DNA of 64,000 bases. Origin: JBFWUW01 sp050247075. Lineage in GTDB: Bacteria > Planctomycetota > Planctomycetia > Pirellulales > JBFWUW01. Where the stretch lies: NCBI GenBank assembly GCA_050247075.1, contig JBFWUW010000021.1:27115-91114 (forward strand), in the 5' to 3' direction. Made by a program: the position numbers and the translations under genes. Of the stretch, positions 17,690-27,244 are shown in pieces. Position 1 is the first letter of the stretch. Every line of letters starts with the position of its first letter. Below the pieces are notes generated by a model. That model was not told where the DNA came from. It saw only the letters and a list, made by a program, of their open reading frames with translations, and did not search any database.

Positions 17690-20600
17690 ATGTCGCAAAC
17701 TCCCTCGGGCGATACGCATTCGCCGCGCAGCGACGAGGCGATCGAAGACATCCTGGAGAGATTCGAATTGGCCTGGCAAGGGGGCGTGGTGCCCAGGATC
17801 GACGACTTCTTGCCTCCGCCGGCCGACGAGACACCCGCTGCCGCCAAGACCCACCGTGAACTGCTGGAAGAGCTCATCAAGATCGACTTGGAGTACCGCT
17901 GGCGGCGCGGTGCCAGCGACCGCTCGACGAGCCTCATGAACCAAGGCGCGGCCAGCGGCGACACCTTCCCTCGGCGGCTTAGTCTGGAAGACTACGCCGC
18001 CAGGTTTCCTCAGTTGCCCTCGGCCGAAGGACTCTCGCTGGATTTAATCGTCGAGGAATACCGCGTCCGCCGCCGCTGGGGAGATCGCCCGCCCCAGTCG
18101 GTCTTTCTAGACCGCTTCCCACAATTTGGCATGCAATTGGCCGCAGCGCTGGAGCGGGTTGATCGCGAAACATTGCCCAGCCGTAAGCAGTTATCGGATA
18201 CGAATGCCGTCGATACCGATGTTGTCTTGGCCCCTTCCACATCCAACCCCTTGCCGACGGTGAGATCGGCGGTGCCGCCGACGCCGGCGGACAATGTGCC
18301 GATGCCGGCCAAGATTGGCCGCTATGTGGTCCGAGGCCAGTTGGGGCGAGGTGGATTTGGCACCGTTTACCTGGGCTTTGACGAGGAATTGCAGCGGCAA
18401 GTAGCGATCAAGGTTCCGCGGGCGGACCGTTTTCGCTCGAGCGGCGGCGTGCAAGCCTTCTTTCGCGAGGCGCGGTTGGCCGCGCAGCTCCGGCACGACG
18501 CCCTGGTCGATGTGTACGATGTGGGACGGTCGCCCGACGGCAGTTGCTACATCGTCATGCAGTTTATTGACGGCCGTCCGCTGAACGTCATATTGGCGCA
18601 AGAGCGGGTATCGCCGCAGCAAGCCGCGTCGTGGATTGCCCGCGTGGCCGAGGCCGTGCATTGCGCCCATAAGATTGGGCTGGTGCATGGCGACCTGAAG
18701 CCAGCCAATATCTTGATCGATCGAGAAGGCCACCCGCACGTCGCCGATTTTGGCCTGGCGATCGCCGAGCAAGAACAGCCGGAACAAGCCGGCTTTGTGT
18801 CGGGCACTCCCGCCTACATGGCACCGGAGCAGGTTCGCGGCGAACGCCACCGGTTGGATGGCCGCACGGACTTGTGGAGCCTGGGGGTGATGCTCTACGA
18901 AATGCTGACGGGCCGCCGGCCCTTCGTGGCCCCCAGCGTTCAAGATCTGTTTGAGGAGATTCAGCAACGCGATCCCAAGCCGCCAAGGCAAATGGACGAT
19001 GCCATCACGCCCGACTTGGAGTGGGTCTGCCTGAAGTGCTTGTCGAAGCGTGTCGCCGACCGTTACACCACCGGCATGGATCTGGTGATGGACCTTCGCC
19101 AGACGATGACCGATTCCGTCTTGGAGTCGCTGGGGGGGCCGGCCTCGATCGTCGGCCGGTCGTTATCCATCGATCGCGGGCGCGACGCGCAAAACTGGGC
19201 GCCGGGCAACCGGCAATCGACGTCGTCCTCGCGATCCAAATCGGCCCGTCCGACCAACATTCCCACCATGCAGACCAGCTTCATTGGTCGCGACCGCGAG
19301 CTGATTGAACTGTCGGTGCTGGTCATGGATGCGCCCCAGCACCTGGTGACGGTCATCGGCCCGGGCGGAATGGGCAAGACACGGCTGGCGCTACGGGTGG
19401 GCGAGGAGATGCTGGAGCAAATGGCGGGCGGTTGCTGGTTTGCCGATCTGCGCGACGCTCGCACGGCCGAGCAAGTCAGCCATGTTGTGGCAGCCGCGTT
19501 GGGGGTGCAGCTCACCAGCGGGGAAGCGCCCGAGCAGGTTGTGGGCAATATTCTGGAATACCGCAAGCCGCTGCTGTTGATTCTGGACAATTTCGAGCAG
19601 GCCGTGGAAGCGGCCGAGGCCACGGTGGGTACCTGGCGGGCCAGGGCACCGCATGCCACGTTCCTGATTACCAGCCGGGCGGCGCTGGGGCTGGCCGGCG
19701 AGCGCGAATACGAACTTGGCCCCCTTTCGGTACCGGCAGCGGAACAGACAGGGACCATGCGGCCTGAATCGTTGACCTGCTACGACAGCGTGCGGCTATT
19801 TTGCCAGCGCGCCGCCGAAGCCCAAGCCGGTTTTGAACTGGATGAGGAAAACATGGCTTCCGTGGCCGCGATTTGCGCGGAGCTGGAAGGCATTCCCTTG
19901 GCGGTGGAGTTGGCCGCGGCGCGCGTCAAGGTGCTCAAGCCGGCGCAAATCGCCCAGAAGTTGAATCAAAAGTTTCAACTGCTGCAGTCATCGCGGCGCG
20001 ACCTGACACCCCGGCAGCAAACGCTGTGGGGTGCCATCGACTGGAGCTTTGAGCTACTCAAGGAGTGGGAAAAGCACGTCTTCATGCAGGCCTGCATCTT
20101 TCAGGGCGGCTTTAACCTGGAGAGCGCGGAGAGCATTATCGACCTGAACGGCTACCCTGATGCCCCCATGACGCTGGATTGCATCGACAGCCTGCGCGAC
20201 AAGAGCCTGCTGACCGTGTCGCAGACGAAGTACGAGACACGATTTAATATGTATGCCTCGGTTCGCGAATATGGCCAGCAACAATGGCAAAAACTGGCCG
20301 AACCTGCGCGGCAGCGGTCCTTGGCGGAACGCTTCGCGGCCAGGTTCGTGGCTTTCGCGGAAGGTTGGAACCGTAAACTGTTGGGCCCTGCGGGACCAGA
20401 AGCGCTAGACCGGTTACGCCAAGAGACGGGCAATCTGTTTGCCGTGCAAGACCGGGCCTTGGAGAACGACGATCCCGATACGGCGGCCCGCGCTATTCTG
20501 TCCATTGCGCGGTCCATGGCCGTGCGAGGGCCGGCCGATCAGCGTGCCCCCCGGCTAGACCGCTCTCTGGCGGCGCTCGGCAAGGCCGAGCCAAAACTGG

Positions 20601-21754
20601 CGATACAGTTGGCCACGGCCGCCGCGGAAGCACACCAGGCCATCGGCCGCTGGGATCGCGCCTTGGAACTGGCCGATCAGGCGGCCGCCGACGCCGCCGA
20701 GCTGGGGGCCAAGCCGTTGTTGGTGGCGGCATTGCGGTTGCAAGGAGAACTACGGCGGCAGCGAGGAGACAACGCAGCGGCCACTTTGCACCTGACGGAA
20801 AGTGAATTGCTGGCGCGCGAGTTGGGCGATCAGCGGGGCGTGGCTTTGGCCTTGGCCAGCCGCGCTTTTTTGTTGCGTCAACAGGGGCACAACGACCAGG
20901 CTCTGGCCCGCTATGCCGAGGCCGACATGCTGGTGCAGGACGTGGGCGATATGATCGCCAGCGCCAACATTGCCCGCGGCCGTGGGCATGTGCTGGCGCA
21001 ACAAGGCGATTACAACGGTGCCTTGCGGTGTTACGCCGAGGCCGAAGCCCTGGCTCGGAACATTCACGACGAACGGACCTTGTGCCTGGCCGTGGGCAAT
21101 CGGGGCATGGTGCTGGCCGATCGCGGCGACTACGCGGGTGCCACCGAGTGCTACCAACTGGCCGAGCAACTCGCGCGGAAGAATGGTGACAAGCGGGGAA
21201 TCGCCATCAATGTCGGCAACCGGGGTATTTTGTACCGCGACCGGGGTGATCCGCAGGCTTCGCTGGCCTGCTACCGAGAAGCCGAAAGCCTCAACCGTGA
21301 GGTCGGTTCCAAGTTTGGAGTAGCCGTCAACCTGGGCAATCGCGGCAACGCCTTGGCGGACCTGGGCCACCTGGCCGAGGCTCTCCGCTGCTACGACGAG
21401 GCAGAGGCTTCCAATCGCGCGTCGGGCAACAAGTTCTTGCTGGCGCTGAATCTCAGCGATCGGGCTTGGACCTTGCACCAGCAAGGCGAAACGGCCGCCG
21501 CCCGCGAGAAGCTGCACGAATCGCTGTTGCTACTGGCCGAAGCCGGCGCGGAACAAGGCATCGAGGCGTTTGACTGCCTGGCCGTGTTGGCCCAGGTCGA
21601 GGCGGCTTTGGGCAACTCGGACGAAGCACGCCGACGGGCCGTGGACGCCCTGGCCTTGGCCGAACGACTGGAACTGACCGACAGCCACCCCAAAGTTCGT
21701 ATTCGCGAACATTTGACCGCGCTGCGCACGGCGGCCGCACCGGCATCGCCTTAG
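17690..21754 (+). CDS. Ser/Thr kinase - STAND ATPase - TPR fusion protein
   Basis: The product is 1,354 residues. After an N-terminal helical region, a Hanks kinase spans about 205-475 with GRGGFG, HGDLKPAN (His333) and DFG (Asp353). A STAND/NB-ARC-like ATPase begins near 530, with Walker A GPGGMGKT at 557, Walker B LLLILDNFE and the sensor-like LITSR. A winged-helix-like segment follows. From about 970 to 1340 there are regular tetratricopeptide repeats (LGNRGNALADLG-type units). ATG at 17690 is preferred to GTG at 17672. It is likely a cytoplasmic ligand- or protein-sensing switch that couples nucleotide-driven assembly to phosphorylation, perhaps acting on the ECF factor encoded upstream. 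It overlaps the next convergent gene by 4 bases. Confidence 0.9.
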   Translation: MSQTPSGDTHSPRSDEAIEDILERFELAWQGGVVPRIDDFLPPPADETPAAAKTHRELLEELIKIDLEYRWRRGASDRSTSLMNQGAASGDTFPRRLSLEDYAARFPQLPSAEGLSLDLIVEEYRVRRRWGDRPPQSVFLDRFPQFGMQLAAALERVDRETLPSRKQLSDTNAVDTDVVLAPSTSNPLPTVRSAVPPTPADNVPMPAKIGRYVVRGQLGRGGFGTVYLGFDEELQRQVAIKVPRADRFRSSGGVQAFFREARLAAQLRHDALVDVYDVGRSPDGSCYIVMQFIDGRPLNVILAQERVSPQQAASWIARVAEAVHCAHKIGLVHGDLKPANILIDREGHPHVADFGLAIAEQEQPEQAGFVSGTPAYMAPEQVRGERHRLDGRTDLWSLGVMLYEMLTGRRPFVAPSVQDLFEEIQQRDPKPPRQMDDAITPDLEWVCLKCLSKRVADRYTTGMDLVMDLRQTMTDSVLESLGGPASIVGRSLSIDRGRDAQNWAPGNRQSTSSSRSKSARPTNIPTMQTSFIGRDRELIELSVLVMDAPQHLVTVIGPGGMGKTRLALRVGEEMLEQMAGGCWFADLRDARTAEQVSHVVAAALGVQLTSGEAPEQVVGNILEYRKPLLLILDNFEQAVEAAEATVGTWRARAPHATFLITSRAALGLAGEREYELGPLSVPAAEQTGTMRPESLTCYDSVRLFCQRAAEAQAGFELDEENMASVAAICAELEGIPLAVELAAARVKVLKPAQIAQKLNQKFQLLQSSRRDLTPRQQTLWGAIDWSFELLKEWEKHVFMQACIFQGGFNLESAESIIDLNGYPDAPMTLDCIDSLRDKSLLTVSQTKYETRFNMYASVREYGQQQWQKLAEPARQRSLAERFAARFVAFAEGWNRKLLGPAGPEALDRLRQETGNLFAVQDRALENDDPDTAARAILSIARSMAVRGPADQRAPRLDRSLAALGKAEPKLAIQLATAAAEAHQAIGRWDRALELADQAAADAAELGAKPLLVAALRLQGELRRQRGDNAAATLHLTESELLARELGDQRGVALALASRAFLLRQQGHNDQALARYAEADMLVQDVGDMIASANIARGRGHVLAQQGDYNGALRCYAEAEALARNIHDERTLCLAVGNRGMVLADRGDYAGATECYQLAEQLARKNGDKRGIAINVGNRGILYRDRGDPQASLACYREAESLNREVGSKFGVAVNLGNRGNALADLGHLAEALRCYDEAEASNRASGNKFLLALNLSDRAWTLHQQGETAAAREKLHESLLLLAEAGAEQGIEAFDCLAVLAQVEAALGNSDEARRRAVDALALAERLELTDSHPKVRIREHLTALRTAAAPASP

Positions 21755-22245
21755 CGGTACAACCGGCTCCCCTTCTTGCGGTGCTTGCGCATGTCCAGCC
21801 CCAGGGCATTGGTGATCGGGCTGGTGGCCTGCTCCAGCGCGTCCGTAATCATCGAGCCGTTGTCTTCGATAACCACCACCCGGTCGCCCGGCTGCAAGGC
21901 GTAGTCGTGCAAGATGTCAACGGACCCCTTATTCTTATCGAAGGGGACCTTGAAGTATTCAACCTGGCCGGTCTCCACCGACTTGCGGGCCACCGCGACT
22001 TGCATACGCTTGAATTTCTTGGTGGCTTTCGATTGCTCCAGCGCCTGTTGCACGGTAATCGAACGGGGGAGCGCCGCGGTGACTTCCGTGGTCTTCTTAT
22101 TCAAGCCGCGTAGTTCCACCGTGTATGACGGAGTTTCGGGTGCTAGCGTTGCTTGTTGCGCACGCATCGAGCCGCAACCCGTGCAGGCCGCCAGGGCCGC
22201 CAGGCTCCATCCACACAACCAAACCGCTCGCGAAGACGTTTGCAC
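21751..22245 (-). CDS. Putative lipoprotein with SLBB/export-like C-terminus
   Basis: The 164-residue product has a signal peptide ending in a lipobox (LAAC at about residue 20) and is probably lipid-anchored in the envelope. The mature part has a beta-rich segment ending in a LQPGDRVVVIEDN motif, which resembles the end of SLBB domains in polysaccharide export proteins, but it is too short to be one. The C-terminus is basic. Function unknown. It is convergent with the large kinase gene. Confidence 0.65.
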   Translation of the reverse strand: MQTSSRAVWLCGWSLAALAACTGCGSMRAQQATLAPETPSYTVELRGLNKKTTEVTAALPRSITVQQALEQSKATKKFKRMQVAVARKSVETGQVEYFKVPFDKNKGSVDILHDYALQPGDRVVVIEDNGSMITDALEQATSPITNALGLDMRKHRKKGSRLYR

Positions 22246-22411
22246 GGCTGAAACCCTCGTGTGATGCGGGCAGGCGGATTACGTGCCTGCTGGCCTCGCC
22301 TTATCAAATCGTTGTAACCGTTACCGGCGGAATTATCGGCACAATTTAACGGCAACTTGCGGAGAAGCGAAAAGTTTGCCCGCCAGCCGTGCCAGCATTA
22401 ATCGTTGGCGG

Positions 22412-22963
22412 CTAGAAAGATTCCGTGCGATTGGGCAGCCTATCGGTCGAGAAGGAGGTCATCACCCAGCGGTTGCCCTCTTTCCGCAGTTGCACCGTAA
22501 ACGGCCGCACGTAATTGTCGTGCAGAAAGACCCCTTCGGCCTTGGGGCGGTTGACAGTCAACCGACCGATGAAGCTGGCCGTGGCCCGCCGTTCCTTGCC
22601 CGCCGAATTGATCTCGATCTGGAGGTTGCCCGTCACTTTGGCGTCCGCCACGTCCAACGTGGGAAGCATGGCTTGCACCGTGCTCCGCATGGCCAAGGCC
22701 TCGGGTGCAATGAAGGCCAGTACGGCCGGCAGATCGTTTTGTTTGACGGCCAGGGCGGCCGCGTCGAGCGTTTGCTCGATCTCCTCGCGTTCGGTAACGA
22801 CCGTGCGCTCAATGACCAGCGCCGCGGCGGACAGGGCCAGCGTGGTCAGTATGGCGGCCAGCACCCCCCGATGCCGCGAGTGGTAATACCCCACTCCCAG
22901 CATGGCCAACAGCGGCAAGGCGATCCACACGATCGGCCAAGGGTCTTCGTACAACCAAGTCAT
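22412..22963 (-). CDS. Membrane protein with NTF2-like domain, unknown function
   Basis: The product is 183 residues. Two hydrophobic helices (about 8-26 and 34-52) are followed by a soluble alpha+beta region that looks like an NTF2/SnoaL-type domain (EEIEQTLDAAALAVKQND, then antiparallel strands ending RWVMTSF). I recognise no catalytic motif. Its start overlaps the stop of the upstream gene by 4 bases (22960-22963), so the two genes are translationally coupled and probably act together in the membrane. Confidence 0.7.
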   Translation of the reverse strand: MTWLYEDPWPIVWIALPLLAMLGVGYYHSRHRGVLAAILTTLALSAAALVIERTVVTEREEIEQTLDAAALAVKQNDLPAVLAFIAPEALAMRSTVQAMLPTLDVADAKVTGNLQIEINSAGKERRATASFIGRLTVNRPKAEGVFLHDNYVRPFTVQLRKEGNRWVMTSFSTDRLPNRTESF

Positions 22964-23355
22964 GGGGTGTTTCCGTTGGTACCCGGCACCGACTGGGGCG
23001 GCGGAACGGCGTTACCCCGCCTCTTTCTCAACAAGACAAACCAGGCCCCACCCACGACCATCACCAACAACGCGGCTAGCGGCCACGTTTGAACCTGCCG
23101 CTCGCGGGCTGCGGCAACTTGCCCCGGCTGCTTTTCGCCATCGGCTGCCGTCGTGGCGGGATTAGCCAGGCCTTGCTTCCAGGCATGTTCACGGCCGACA
23201 CGCCGCGACTCCAGATTTTCTTGCCGTTGCGAAAACTTGGGCCCCATCACCACCAGGCCCGCCAGGGCCGCAATGCCAAACAGATAGGCCCAATACCACG
23301 GTGAGTCTGTCAGCCGAGATACGGGAGGCGGCGATGGTGGTTGAGGAGATGGCAT
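22960..23355 (-). CDS. Two-helix membrane protein, unknown function
   Basis: The product is 131 residues: a Pro-rich N-terminus, a hydrophobic helix at about 21-38, a polar Arg/Glu/Gln-rich loop of about 50 residues and a second helix at about 92-109 ending in RKRR, then a Pro/Asn-rich tail. No family recognised. It is coupled by a 4-base overlap to the downstream membrane protein. Confidence 0.65.
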   Translation of the reverse strand: MPSPQPPSPPPVSRLTDSPWYWAYLFGIAALAGLVVMGPKFSQRQENLESRRVGREHAWKQGLANPATTAADGEKQPGQVAAARERQVQTWPLAALLVMVVGGAWFVLLRKRRGNAVPPPQSVPGTNGNTP

Positions 23356-23742
23356 GTCGGTTGCCCGGCAATGGTGTACGTGGTTATGAAATCGGCCGAT
23401 TCAGGCTCTCGGCAAGGTGCAAGGAATACCCCTCGTTGGGTGCGCCTTTGACGATTCCCTTGATGTTAGGCCAAATGCGACCCGTTTGATTGCCGTGCAA
23501 GAAATCAACCGCGGCACCCAAGTTCAATGATAAACAGGCGACATTGCTCTCTCGCACGATGCAAACCGCCTGGCTGAAGTTAGCCGATGTTGCCTGCGCA
23601 ATCAAACCTGATGGCCACGGCCAGAAATAGTTTGACACTTTCCTGGCTACTGCTAGAATCCCGGCGCATCCACGCTTGACACCTCGCGCTGCGACCTCTT
23701 CTCATAGGCACCCCACCCATCCTGGCTTGCGGGAGTCCCTTT
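23356..23742. other. Intergenic region upstream of the subtilisin gene
   Basis: 387 bases between divergent transcription units. Short open frames on both strands show no family features. A sigma-70-like promoter facing the subtilisin gene lies at 23632-23659. Confidence 0.5.
23632..23659 (+). promoter_or_regulatory. Predicted sigma-70-type promoter
   Basis: TTGACA at 23632-23637 and TAGAAT at 23654-23659 are separated by 16 bases, close to the housekeeping consensus. They lie 83 bases upstream of the subtilisin start at 23743. Prediction from sequence only. Confidence 0.55.
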
Positions 23743-25191
23743 ATGTCCGTGCTGTCGTGGAAACGGCGGGTCGGTTCGTCGCTGGCTGCTCGTCGGGGCC
23801 GCACCCTGATTGAGCTGTTAGTGGCCGTGGCCATCGTGGGCACGGTCATGAGCCTGGTATTCGTGGCGGTTTCGCATGTTTATCATGCCGTGCGCCAGGA
23901 TCTGGATGTTGTGGATCCGCTAGACCTGGAAATGGCCGCCATCCAGGGAACGCCGATCGTCGTCGAATCGCCGCCCCCCGAGATTACGCCCGGCCCGTCG
24001 GAAATCCCCGACCAGTTCCTGGTGATTTTTCAGGACTGGGTGGCCGATCCCGCCTCCGCGGCCGGGAAGCTCGTGGCGGGCACTCCAGGCGGCAAGGTGT
24101 TGGAGGTCTACGATACCGAGGGCTTTAAGGGCTGTAACGTGTTGGTGCCGGGTGGCGACCCTACCCAGTTGCAAAACGGCGGCGGCGTGGCCTATGTGGA
24201 GAACGACGCCCATTGCTTTCCTTGCGGCGACTACGTTCCCACCGGCGTATCGCGCATGCGCACCGCCAACAACGCCCGCAATCTTCCCCGCTACAGCCCC
24301 ACGCAATTTGCCCTGCCCAATGTCAGCGGTACGTTGGTCGTACCAGGCATGAAAGACAAGATCGTGGTGGCGGTGATCGACACGGGTGTCGATCCGACGC
24401 ACCGGGATTTGAATGTCAATCGCGCGATGAGCCGGGGATTCGGCTCGATCGCGCCGAACTTCACCGACCAACACGGGCATGGAACGCATGTGGCGGGCAT
24501 CATCGGCGCGCGAGCCGACAATCAGGGTATCGTGGGTGTCTATCCGGGCGTGGAAATCTGGTCGCTGCGCGTGTTCGACGCGCGGGGGGCGGGCAATTGG
24601 GGAAGCGTGGCCCAAGCCTTGGCCTATGTCTGGCAGCATCGCGACAAGATCAGTTCCGTGAACATGAGTCTGTCCGGCGGACGATCGAGGACCATCAACG
24701 ATCTGGTTGACCGCTGCTCCGATGCTGGTGTGGCGGTGGTTGTCGCCGCCGGCAACTCCGCCACCGATGCCGCGCCTACGTCTCCCGCCAGTGCGGCCAA
24801 GGCCATCTGCGTGGCAGCCCTGGCCGATTCCGACGGCAGATACGGCGGGGTCGGGCGCTCCACCAGTGCCGGGCCGGACGATACCTTTGCCACATTCAGC
24901 AGTTTTGGTTCGGTGGTCGATGTTATCGCGCCGGGAGTCAACATCGTCTCTACTTATCCCGGCAACCGATACGCCTCGATGTCCGGAACCAGCATGGCGG
25001 CTCCGCATGTGGCGGGGTTGTTGGGACTGTACCATAACAGCGTCGTCACGGCCCAAGTCGGTGGAAGGCAATACCAACGCCGCGCGACGGGTTTGGAGAT
25101 TGTTTCCATCCTGGTAAGTACGCGCGGTGTCGAAGCGATTCGAGGAAGGTACGACAACCGGGAGTATCCGTTGCTGCTGGGACCGCAATAA
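23743..25191 (+). CDS. Subtilisin-like serine protease (S8) with prepilin-type N-terminus
   Basis: The product is 482 residues. The N-terminus reads as a type IV prepilin/pseudopilin leader: basic residues, Gly19, then RTLIELLVAVAIVGT with Glu at +5 and a long hydrophobic helix. After a linker (about 60-205) comes an S8 catalytic domain with Asp213 (AVIDTGVD), His249 (HGHGTHVAG), an AAGN oxyanion segment and Ser417 (SGTSMAAPH). The start has GGGAG 7 bases upstream. A peptidase tethered in the cytoplasmic membrane or built into a pseudopilus is the expected topology. No other pilus genes are in the window. Confidence 0.92.
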   Translation: MSVLSWKRRVGSSLAARRGRTLIELLVAVAIVGTVMSLVFVAVSHVYHAVRQDLDVVDPLDLEMAAIQGTPIVVESPPPEITPGPSEIPDQFLVIFQDWVADPASAAGKLVAGTPGGKVLEVYDTEGFKGCNVLVPGGDPTQLQNGGGVAYVENDAHCFPCGDYVPTGVSRMRTANNARNLPRYSPTQFALPNVSGTLVVPGMKDKIVVAVIDTGVDPTHRDLNVNRAMSRGFGSIAPNFTDQHGHGTHVAGIIGARADNQGIVGVYPGVEIWSLRVFDARGAGNWGSVAQALAYVWQHRDKISSVNMSLSGGRSRTINDLVDRCSDAGVAVVVAAGNSATDAAPTSPASAAKAICVAALADSDGRYGGVGRSTSAGPDDTFATFSSFGSVVDVIAPGVNIVSTYPGNRYASMSGTSMAAPHVAGLLGLYHNSVVTAQVGGRQYQRRATGLEIVSILVSTRGVEAIRGRYDNREYPLLLGPQ

Positions 25192-25203
25192 AGTGCCGAT
25201 GGA

Positions 25204-27003
25204 CTAACCCTGGTTGCTGGCCCAGGCGGGCGCGGCGGCCGCGTATTGCTGCCGCTGGCCGTTCAGGGGATGTGTGAATTCCACGGCGGCCGCGTGCAAG
25301 CAAAGCGGCGGATCGCGCAGCGAAAGCGACCTGGTGCTTCCCAGTTGCCGGCCTGGCAAATAGATCGGATCGCCCACGATCGGCAGATCCAGTAGCCACA
25401 GATGTGCGCGAATCTGGTTCGTACGGCCCGTGAGCGGGTACGCTTTCAGCAGCGTCGTACTGTCCGACAAGGCCCGCAAGACTTCAAATCGGGTATGGGC
25501 CGCGGCGCCATTTTCGTCGGGCAGACGTACCCCATCGGCGGCGGGCGCTGCGCTCAGCGCCGCCTGGCACTCAAACACATCGCCGGCGGGCCGGCCATGC
25601 ACCCTGGCCAGATAGGTCTTACCGACAAGTCCCGCATCGAACTGGGGCTGTACGATTCTGGCGATTTGCCCCGTCTTGCTGAAGACCATGACTCCGGTCG
25701 TATCGGCATCGAGACGATGCGCCGGCCGCAGCCGCAGCGGATGATAGGCCAGCCCCAGGAGGTACGTCAGCGAGTTGCGATTGAACCGTCCGCAAGGATG
25801 CGCGGGCAACGGGGCCGGCGGGTTGACGACCACGATAGCGTCGTCCTCGTGCAGAATCTGGATCGCACCGTTGACATCGGGCTCGCGGGTGGCCGGCATG
25901 GTGTGCAGCAAACGCTCGCCCGCCCGCACCACGCGGCCAGGCAGTACCTGCTGGCCACGGCAAACCAGGCGGCCTTGCCGGCAAACTTGCCGCCAATCCT
26001 CGCGCGAGAGTTGCGTCCGCATGGCGTCCAAGAAATCGAGCAGTTCCACGCCGTCCAAGCGCTGCGGCACGCTGATTGGCCTAACATTGTCATACGGCAC
26101 GCTGCCCGGCAATGGCAGGCACACCCGTTGCAAAGCCTGCTGACGCCTACCCAAGTGCCGCCGCAGCGATTCCTCTTCCGAGCAATGGCAATGCGGGCAA
26201 GACTCCCCCTCGACATACAGGGGAGATGCTTGCTCCTCCGGTGACAAAACCGCCTGGCAAACAAAGCATTGCCGCAGATCGCCGGCGGACAGGTTGGCAT
26301 CCAGCGACACGCGCTTGTCGAATACAAAACATTGACCTCGATAATGGGCGCCGCCGCACTCTTCCAGGTACTTAAGGATGCCCCCTTCAAGCTGGTAGAC
26401 GTTGCTGAATCCACGCGACTCCAGGTAGGGCGCGGCTTTTTCGCAGCGAATTCCACCCGTGCAGAACGTGACGATCGGCTGCTGCTTCAACGCTTCTGGC
26501 AATCGCGCGGCCGCTTGGGGGAACTCGCGAAAGTCGTCAATGCCGACCGCCACCGCGCCATGAAAGGTGCCGGCTTGGACCTCAAAATCGTTGCGAGTAT
26601 CGAGCAACGTGACGGGCCGGCCGGCATCCAGCCACTGCCTGAGTTCACGGGCCGAGATCCGCTTGGACGAATACCGCCGGGGGTCAATTCCCTCAATGCC
26701 GAAGGCGATGATTTCTCGTTTGATCTTGATCAGCAGGCGGTTGAACGGAATCTCCTGGCTCAGGCTCTGCTTGGCTTCCAGGTTTTCCAGGCCGGCAACG
26801 CCACGGATATGGGCGAGCAACGCGTCGATACCGTCGCGCGTGCCCGCGATAAACAAGTTGATCCCCTCGGTGCTCAGCAGAATCGTCCCTTTGAGTTGCC
26901 GCTGGCGGCAGAGTTCAAAGAGATCCCGGCGCAACACGGGTAAGTCCGACAAATCGGCAAACTTGTAAGCGGCGATGTTGACGATTTGTGGATCGGCGGA
27001 CAT
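25204..27003 (-). CDS. tRNA uridine hydroxylase (TrhO-like) fused to RluA-family pseudouridine synthase
   Basis: The product is 599 residues. The first ~260 are a complete TrhO/YceA-type protein: acylphosphatase-like N-domain, rhodanese with the active-site loop CTGGIRC (Cys181, Cys187) and a Cys-pair zinc site (CFVC, CPHC). An S4-like segment (about 305-370) leads into an RluA-type pseudouridine synthase with catalytic Asp432 in HRLDADTTG. TrhO makes 5-hydroxyuridine at the wobble position of some tRNAs; RluA enzymes isomerise uridines in tRNA or rRNA. One polypeptide may therefore modify two sites of the same RNA; the PUS target is unknown. Confidence 0.9.
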   Translation of the reverse strand: MSADPQIVNIAAYKFADLSDLPVLRRDLFELCRQRQLKGTILLSTEGINLFIAGTRDGIDALLAHIRGVAGLENLEAKQSLSQEIPFNRLLIKIKREIIAFGIEGIDPRRYSSKRISARELRQWLDAGRPVTLLDTRNDFEVQAGTFHGAVAVGIDDFREFPQAAARLPEALKQQPIVTFCTGGIRCEKAAPYLESRGFSNVYQLEGGILKYLEECGGAHYRGQCFVFDKRVSLDANLSAGDLRQCFVCQAVLSPEEQASPLYVEGESCPHCHCSEEESLRRHLGRRQQALQRVCLPLPGSVPYDNVRPISVPQRLDGVELLDFLDAMRTQLSREDWRQVCRQGRLVCRGQQVLPGRVVRAGERLLHTMPATREPDVNGAIQILHEDDAIVVVNPPAPLPAHPCGRFNRNSLTYLLGLAYHPLRLRPAHRLDADTTGVMVFSKTGQIARIVQPQFDAGLVGKTYLARVHGRPAGDVFECQAALSAAPAADGVRLPDENGAAAHTRFEVLRALSDSTTLLKAYPLTGRTNQIRAHLWLLDLPIVGDPIYLPGRQLGSTRSLSLRDPPLCLHAAAVEFTHPLNGQRQQYAAAAPAWASNQG

Positions 27004-27244
27004 ACGAGGCAGGTAGGCGGGTCAAAACGACACAGAAAGGCGCGAGACACCACAAACCTACACCACGGCAAACTAGCCGCCAAGATAAGGGGCCGATCCG
27101 CCTCCGGCGAATCCCCATTTGTTCGATTCGTGGTTCTCGCTCGTATTTCTTGGCGGCTTCGCGCCTTCGCGCAAAAACATCCTCGACATTGGCCGTCGAT
27201 TCCAATTGTCGGTTACTTATGACGGCGCTCGCGGCCGGCGGGCG

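Noticed and set aside
23384..23638. 84-codon minus-strand frame upstream of the subtilisin gene
   Set aside because: Weak start, no family features, and overlap with a good promoter on the other strand.
23920..25188. Long open frame (422 codons) on the minus strand opposite the subtilisin gene
   Set aside because: The product has no family features and is a shadow of the GC-rich plus-strand gene, whose catalytic triad is intact.
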